In this document: positions 57,745-64,000 of the stretch, in pieces
How positions within the stretch are numbered: the first letter of the stretch is position 1
Layout: every line of letters starts with the position of its first letter
Source of the DNA: Bolinopsis microptera
Lineage: Eukaryota > Ctenophora > Tentaculata > Lobata > Bolinopsidae
Assembly: GCF_026151205.1 (NCBI RefSeq)
Contig: NC_087073.1
Coordinates: 15,209,837 to 15,273,836, forward strand
Length of the DNA: 64,000 bases
Direction of reading: 5' to 3'
Notes under the pieces: generated by a model
The model's database searches: none
Told to the model about the DNA's origin: nothing
What the model saw: only the letters and a program-made list of their open reading frames with translations
Position numbers and translations under genes: made by a program

Positions 57745-57830
57745 CGTTGTGATTGGACGAAGCAGCAATGATTATCCAATCGGCGTTAAGAATGATTTGG
57801 AGTTATCGAAAATGGCGGGACGCAGCCACT
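57745..57830 (+). promoter_or_regulatory. Candidate promoter of the P-loop NTPase gene
   Basis: ATTGG at 57752-57756 and CCAAT at 57776-57780 are two oppositely oriented CCAAT boxes 20 bp apart. GGCGGGA at 57814-57820 resembles an E2F site. All lie within 140 bp upstream of the start codon at 57885. No TATA box is seen. Such CCAAT plus E2F-like promoters are typical of proliferation genes in animals, which is inference here. Confidence 0.4.
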
Positions 57831-57884
57831 TTACTAAAACTCTCGTTGATTTCGTTCTTGCTCTGTGATAACAAATAACGCACT

Positions 57885-60800
57885 ATGTCGACCGAGGTGA
57901 TCGCCCCCACTCCTACTGATCTTAATGAATCTAAAGGTTCTGAAAAGACAGCACAAGCAAAGCTCGTGATAAGGTAGAAAACTATTCCTTATCTGATTAG
58001 CCCTTAACAAATTAACCGTGCCGCTAAAGGGGATGTGCCGCTAAATGCGGCGTTTCTTTTGACACGTGACAGTGGTTAATAAATATTCGACAAATTCAAA
58101 TCCGAGTAGCTATGTAACCTTAAACTAGATGAACTTGCAACGCCACCCCATTATATCGGCATCCATAATTACCACTAGCAAATCATTTTAGTCGGGATGA
58201 AAGAGTCGATTTTTGAGTTTCTCTGGCACTAAATGTTTAAAAGGATTTCTGAACGGAATATGGTACTTTGGGCTTTTTTCTACGAAACCCGACTTGTCTG
58301 CATTTTTGGGTCACTAAAAATTGCTCATAATTGGCCACGCCCTTTTACTATCTCCAACTATCAACTACAGAATAAATCCCTTCAGTTTACTAATTTTTAG
58401 ACATCTAAATATTCTCACGTTATTCACTTCTACACTCTACAGGGAGGGACATCTACGTGTAGAACAGGTATCTGCAGCCGAACTGAAGACGAACGATGTT
58501 GATAGCATCATCAAACTCAACACCAGTAACATCAGCACTGCTTCCGGTTAGTTTCATATCTTACTACCTCCCCTTTTAGGTTGATTTAGAGACGTCTCTT
58601 GTATTAATGAAAATATAATTGATTCCACCTTTTATCACTTTATCAGGGCTTTATCCTAACTATAAAAGTATAAAATATTTGATTACCACTCATGCCCTCT
58701 TTAGAAACGCAGACAGCCCCAGTACCTCCAGCAGCTCCCCTGGACCTGCTGACCCTGATGGGAGGGTTTGAGGAATGTAGCAGCTGGCTCCTCTCCTACA
58801 CAGCCTCCACCAACCAGTACTGCAGGAACGAGAACGATGTGTACAACAAGATCAAACGAGAGTTCTCTGTCTTCACTGAGAAGGAGGACGTTTTGAAGGA
58901 GCTCAGGGGTATTGCTGATAAGGTTAGAACTTTAATGAGAATATTGATATGACTTTTACTATTTCTGTCGCGACCGCTATTTGATTGCATCTTACTATAT
59001 ATAAAGCGAGACGATATATATGGTTCCGTGCAATTTTACTGACACCACGGCATCAACTTTAACGCGACTTTCCGCAAAAACCGTAAAAGATATAAAACTG
59101 AAACTTTTTTGGCTGGGTCAAATGCTTTAATGGCCTACAAATCAGCATGAAAAAATAAAAAATTGGCCAAGAACTAGGAGTTTCAGAGCCCAAAATTTGG
59201 ACCCCCAAGTGGTGTCAAAAACGCGAGTTAAATAGGTAATAATTATTTTAGTCTCTTGAGTCTTGACACCATTTTAGGGTAATACGGGTTCCTGCTAGTG
59301 TAAATAAAGACTAGCGTGATTCATTTTTACATATATATATAATAAAAGTTCATATTTCTCAGATGCCACTGCTGGAGTACGACGAGGAAGGCACTGACAA
59401 GATGTACAGAACAGCTCACAGTATCCGTTACCTCATGGACAGTTGTGTCACTCTACACTTCTTCATGAAGGGTCAGATCTTTTTAGCTTTACGAGGTAAT
59501 AAACTGTTAAAAGAGACCACCATAATCTTTCCAATAAAACAAATCTAGATTCTAATGTGAAATAAACCTGGAAGCCTTTCAAGAAAATGATATCATGTTG
59601 TAATTCTCAGGATCTGGTGGGGTAGAAAGAGTTATAAAGGAACACCACAAGTCTTGGTACGAGGACGAATCCTGGGAAGCTCTGAACCTGCCTTACGACT
59701 GTTTCCAGCGGATTCTCAAGGGTAAGGTTCACAAGGCAATGAACGGGGCTATTGCTGGGAAATATAGCAACTGGCCGGGAGTCAAGGAGTTCGCTCAGAG
59801 ACACACGTACGGTGCTAACGGACATCAAATCAAGTTTACTGAACTCTACAGGTAATGTTAGCCTGAGAATTTGAAACATTCAAAATCATAGACTAAGAAT
59901 TAACGCAAACATTTGTCCGGCATAAATTATGTAAGGTGTACTATACAATTTTATGTTGGACCGTCATTATTTATGACAAGAACATTCTTTATTTCTTTTA
60001 CTGTTTTTAAAACCTCCTCACGTATTCAGGATGATGAAGAAAGATTTCGCTGCTCCTCACGACATAATAAGACACATGAGAATGGAAGATGTACTGGAGT
60101 ATGCTATCACTACAGTCCCTGGTCTCAAGCTGGTCGGCCAGAATGAGGAAAGGAAGGTTAGCATTCAACAAAATAGCAGAATCTAATGTGCGGGAATTAT
60201 TATGTCCGGTTCATATTTGTAAGGTCTTTTTCAAACTGAACTAACATTGACAGCGGGTTGTTAGTAAGGGCATGATCAAATTAGGTACTGAGGGATCGAT
60301 GGTAGAATAGCTTTTTCATGACCTGTACAGTGCACGTAATACACGTATTTCTGAAATTCCAGACCAGTAATTAAGTAATTCATACAACTGCTTTAACTTT
60401 AATAATAATAATTGCTCAATAACGATTTCAGGTAGTAACGGATTCAGATGTGATAGACCTGGTGATGAAACTGAAACATCTCCAGCTATCAGGAGTTAAG
60501 AGCATCTCGAAAGAGTTCACCTCATTTCACCCCAGCTGTAGGGACTGGACCTCCTACCATATGACCTATCAGAAGTTAAACCAACACTTCCGGAATGTCT
60601 TGAACCCGGGGAATCGAAGGAGGTCTAAGTCTGCTCCTCAGGTACGTCACTGGTTACTATTATGTTTTACTGATTAAAAAGATGTTACTGATATTATGCA
60701 GTACTGATGAAAAACTTGATTCGGCAGTCATACTTAAACTATCCAATTTTTAAAGAAAATGTTTGTTCTTTTCAGAATCTGGTATCAAAACTGCATTAAA

Positions 60801-63501
60801 TAACCGCTTATTTCAAAGCCCTAGTTAGTTATACCCGATGCACTATTTAGATTTTTGAAAGCACACCTGTTACTAGGAGGAAACAAAGACGGAGATATCA
60901 TCTACTGTCCTGGACAGCTCCAACAAGATCCGGCACTCTTATCTAGCTATCGGTATCAACACTGCTGTGGAGAAGAAGTCACGCTCTAGATCTGAGGACG
61001 CTGATCGTCATGTAACTTATAATGAGCGAGGGGAACAGTCCAGATCTAGAACTAATTCCGGTTAGTTTTACTGATACTCCGTTATTACTCTAGAACTAAG
61101 CAACAGTGTAGAAGGTGTGATTTAGCAGTGTAGTTATCTATGGTGTTCGTGATCAATGAGATGATCAGATAATAATGTTTGTATTTGTATGCGCATTCCT
61201 TGTATTTTAACATACCTCCACTAACCCCACAACAACCCCTTAGAACGTGAAGACAACAGTAACTCGGTAGTGTACCTCAACACAGACAAGAGATCTGTAG
61301 TTCCTGTAGTAGGGTTACCAGGAACTGGTAAAACTGCTACTTTAGCTACCCTGCTGGGTAGAGCCCACAACAAAAACACTCCCTCTACAGGTGACTTATC
61401 TTTCGTTACTATCAGTATGCTTAGTTACTCATTCAGTATGCATTTGTATCCAATTTAAATAGATACACGCTCTGTGAATCTCTAGAAATTGATTTATTCA
61501 TATTTGACGTGTTAAATGAAGGTTGAAGCTATAACATAATGTACATAATGTACAAAACTTAATATCCTCAGTTTTGATAATAAGTTCCAGTTGTAGCACC
61601 ACAAACAAATTGCTCGAGTTTACCAGCGGAACTGTCCTGCGCGCCTGTCCCGCTATAAACGGGAAGACTAAAAAACGAACTATTTCGAAAACCTTCATCA
61701 AGGAGGACGACAATGCTGGTGAGGAATCAATTAACCTTCAATCAGAAATTGAGACAAATCTTAATGAATTGTTCGTACTCAATGAGTTTTCAGTCCCAAA
61801 CCTCCGTTTTATTTGAACCATGTTCAGAATTACATGTTTTCAGAGTTCTCGAGTGATGATGAAGAGGCTGTTAAAACTGCAAGCGCGGACAACGAATCCA
61901 CGGAGTTCGAAAAGGTGGAAGAACCCCGACACTCACCTATTGAAGTGATAGAGAAGCCTGACGCTCCTCTGGAGGAAATCGAGAAACCCTACTCCCCTAC
62001 TGATAGCGTTGAGAAAGTTGAATCTTTCAACGGAATAGACGGGGAAGCTCTGGAGGATGGGGAGATTGAAGAGGAAGATAAGAAGGTAAAAACAGGCGGC
62101 TTCTTCAGCCAAATTTTCGAATCCCTCACTCTCTACTACAATATTTTTAAGGTTCGCGTTCGTCGGGTAAATCCCAATCAATACTAAGAGTGCTTTTTTG
62201 TTCTCGGTTTCATTCAAAGAGCTGTGAAAGTATTAGCTATGAACGTGAATTAAATTGGATACATTGCATCTTCAATCTATTTTTCAGGATGTATTAGCTG
62301 CCAAGTTCTCGAAAGACGGAAAGGTTGAAGGAAAGGTTGAAGAAAAGAAGCCCAGAAAAGAAAAAAGATCAACGGAGCCTAAGATAGAAGATGAGTTTGA
62401 AAAAACTGAGCTTCCTTGGATGGTAAGAATATAATACAAATTAGTTTGAGAATGTATTTACTGAATCAGTTTCCTAGATATTATTTCTTTACGGATTTAT
62501 TAAATTGATGACCAGAAAGTTTGCAATATTCACATATTACATAATCACATTTTGGCCAATGTTTCGTAGAGATCACTTGAGACTTTGACTAAATGTAACA
62601 ATTTTCCATCCACCGTTTATATTAGAGTACCACACTTTTATAGCTTACTCTGACTCTCAGGTATACGACAGTGTAAAGGACGTGTTAAACTCGGAGAGTC
62701 AAGGCATGATAACAGTTCTACATTACCCCAACTACGAGGACATGGACGCTGAGATCATCTGTGGGGCTCTCGAACAGTTCACCTCCATCTCCAGCAAGTA
62801 TCCTAAATATCTGATCATAGATAATCAGGACGTCCTCACTCATCCTTGTAACAGCAAGTGAGTCTGAATTCTTGTACACGAAATGTGAAACTGCTCCCAC
62901 AGTAAGATAGTTAATTTTATTAAAAGTACCATTTTGTGCACTTCTGTAGACTATATTTTCTATTTTGTGCAATACTAAAAATACTGATCTGACCCATGTT
63001 GACTAATAAAACCACGTCCCTTGCCAGTACTCTAGATAAGCTGGTAGAAGATCACCGGGAGAACAATATGAGTGTGTGGGTGGCAGGAACAAGTCCTAAC
63101 TCTCTACCTATCAACCTACTGGACTACTCCACCCTTGCTATCCTTCATCAGTTCACCTCCAAATACTGGTCAGTCTGTTCACTTGGTTTGAACTGCCCTT
63201 TTTGGCGGTTTAAGATAAAGAGATAACTGATCACTCACAAGCGATGGTAAATCTAGATAGTAGATATTCAATTTGTTCAAATTCCGTCTTAATCAGTAAG
63301 TGAAAATAAGGTATTTCTCCACACAGGTATACGGAGCTAGCGGATCACCTGGCGGTTAACTCAGTGACATACCAACAATGTCAGGGACTCTCTCCTGGGA
63401 AGTGCATCATGGTGGCTCCCGGTGCCAACATGAACCATCCTGTACACTCCTCTTCCTACTGTTACCCCTGCACCATTGTTCCACCCAAACCCTTCAAGTA
63501 A
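57885..63501 (+). CDS. 15-exon gene: HerA/FtsK-like P-loop NTPase with novel N-terminal half (821 aa)
   Basis: Exons: 57885-57973, 58443-58546, 58705-58922, 59363-59471, 59611-59851, 60030-60156, 60432-60641, 60877-61060, 61244-61390, 61572-61718, 61844-62085, 62288-62422, 62661-62857, 63028-63168, 63327-63501. All 14 joins agree in phase and sum to 822 codons. Walker A is GLPGTGKT (451-458). A Glu/Asp-rich linker (about 526-606) and a Lys-rich part follow. Walker B-like YLIIDNQD has Asp705, with Asn706 where Glu is usual. Then come VAGTSPNSLPINLLDYSTLA, HQFTSKYW and SPGKCIMVAPG, the pattern after Walker B in HerA/VirD4-like NTPases (a TxxPxxLP motif, then xxHxF). Residues 230-300 (ELYRMMKKDF, MEDVLEYAITTVPGLKLVG) resemble a LOTUS/OST-HTH RNA-binding domain, weakly. 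A Ser-Arg stretch lies at 400-425. No membrane segment. Function unknown. Confidence 0.8.
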
Positions 63502-64000
63502 AGACACCCTAACCATACACTAAGAGGTATCTCGCCCTTCGTAGGGGGCCGACCAGACTTTAAAGGTGCCCAATGGATATATAAATGATTTGCTTTTTAA
63601 TTTCAAATTTTTGTGATGTATTTGTCAATTTGAGTGCTCTTTAATGATGGTATTTTTCCATATCGAAAATTCGCAAAAACTATTAAAAATCGTGTTTTCT
63701 TTCTCAATAACACTGTTTAATGATTTTAAAATATCAGATTTCCGGAGAAAGCGATTAAAATGGAAGGTCAATGACATTAAAATGAAGTCAATATTCCAGC
63801 TGTTAAATTTCGAAATAGTAAACTGCCCAATTCATGGATGCGGGCGAGAAATTCAGTCAAAACTGTACAATTTCATCTTCCAAAACTGGAAATGGGAAAA
63901 TATGATTTTCCAATTTTCTTCAGGATTTTGACTTCCAGTGCCCCAATTTGGTTTCATACCATTATCAATTAACTGACTAATTGGTTTGCGGGCAAAAATT
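63502..64000. other. Downstream sequence to the window end
   Basis: No canonical AATAAA was fixed near the stop. An open frame at 63644-63931 is AT-rich and Lys/Phe/Ile-heavy with no splice context; not called. Confidence 0.4.

Overview
The window looks like metazoan nuclear DNA, probably from a marine invertebrate. It is AT-rich, has many short GT-AG introns (about 47 bp to 2 kb), and carries animal-type families: two SLC52-like riboflavin transporters, PYROXD1, a class A GPCR, CHHC zinc fingers of the GTSF1 type, several non-LTR retrotransposons, a tRNA-derived SINE and two eukaryotic tRNA genes. A cnidarian or similar early-branching animal is possible, but nothing seen fixes the phylum. 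There are no bacterial operons, CRISPR arrays or rRNA genes. All multi-exon models below were assembled by eye from splice signals and reading-frame phase.

Layout. 1-8.3 kb: non-coding, with dispersed and tandem repeats and a decayed LINE fragment. 8.36-9.43 kb: an intronless GPCR gene. 9.5-14.9 kb: no supported gene. 14.9-15.4 kb: a two-exon gene of unknown function. 16.5-19.3 kb: a mosaic of interspersed repeats around a perfect 129-bp palindrome and telomere-like repeats. 19.5-33.7 kb: a stack of nested retrotransposons. LINE-1 here is split by LINE-2 (11-bp target duplication), and LINE-2 is split by a 6.2-kb block (7-bp shared border) that holds reverse-strand LINE-3, LINE-4 and a SINE. 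34.9-38.9 kb: two tandem riboflavin transporter genes, one with a MITE in its intron. 40.8-44.9 kb: a 2.7-kb C/T-only-like tract bracketed by G28 and C29 runs that look like two halves of one hairpin. 45.1-64 kb: a gene-dense part.

Gene-dense part. PYROXD1 is followed by two CHHC zinc fingers whose joining is unresolved. Next comes a closely spaced divergent pair of small genes (47.7-48.2 kb minus, 48.27-50.87 kb plus). The large intron of the plus-strand gene holds a complete secreted-type gene on the other strand, with an F5/8C-like region and a DUF3011-like ending. Then come a DEDDh exonuclease gene bracketed by 400-bp direct repeats, a small gene with tRNA-Lys and tRNA-Glu in its introns, and a 15-exon gene (57.9-63.5 kb; 821 aa). 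The last encodes a HerA/FtsK-like P-loop NTPase core joined to an unusual N-terminal half, and is the best candidate for an undescribed system here. PYROXD1 (known to protect the tRNA ligase complex) and GTSF1-type fingers (known in piRNA silencing) are both RNA-biology factors, but no functional link between neighbours can be inferred from position alone in such a genome.
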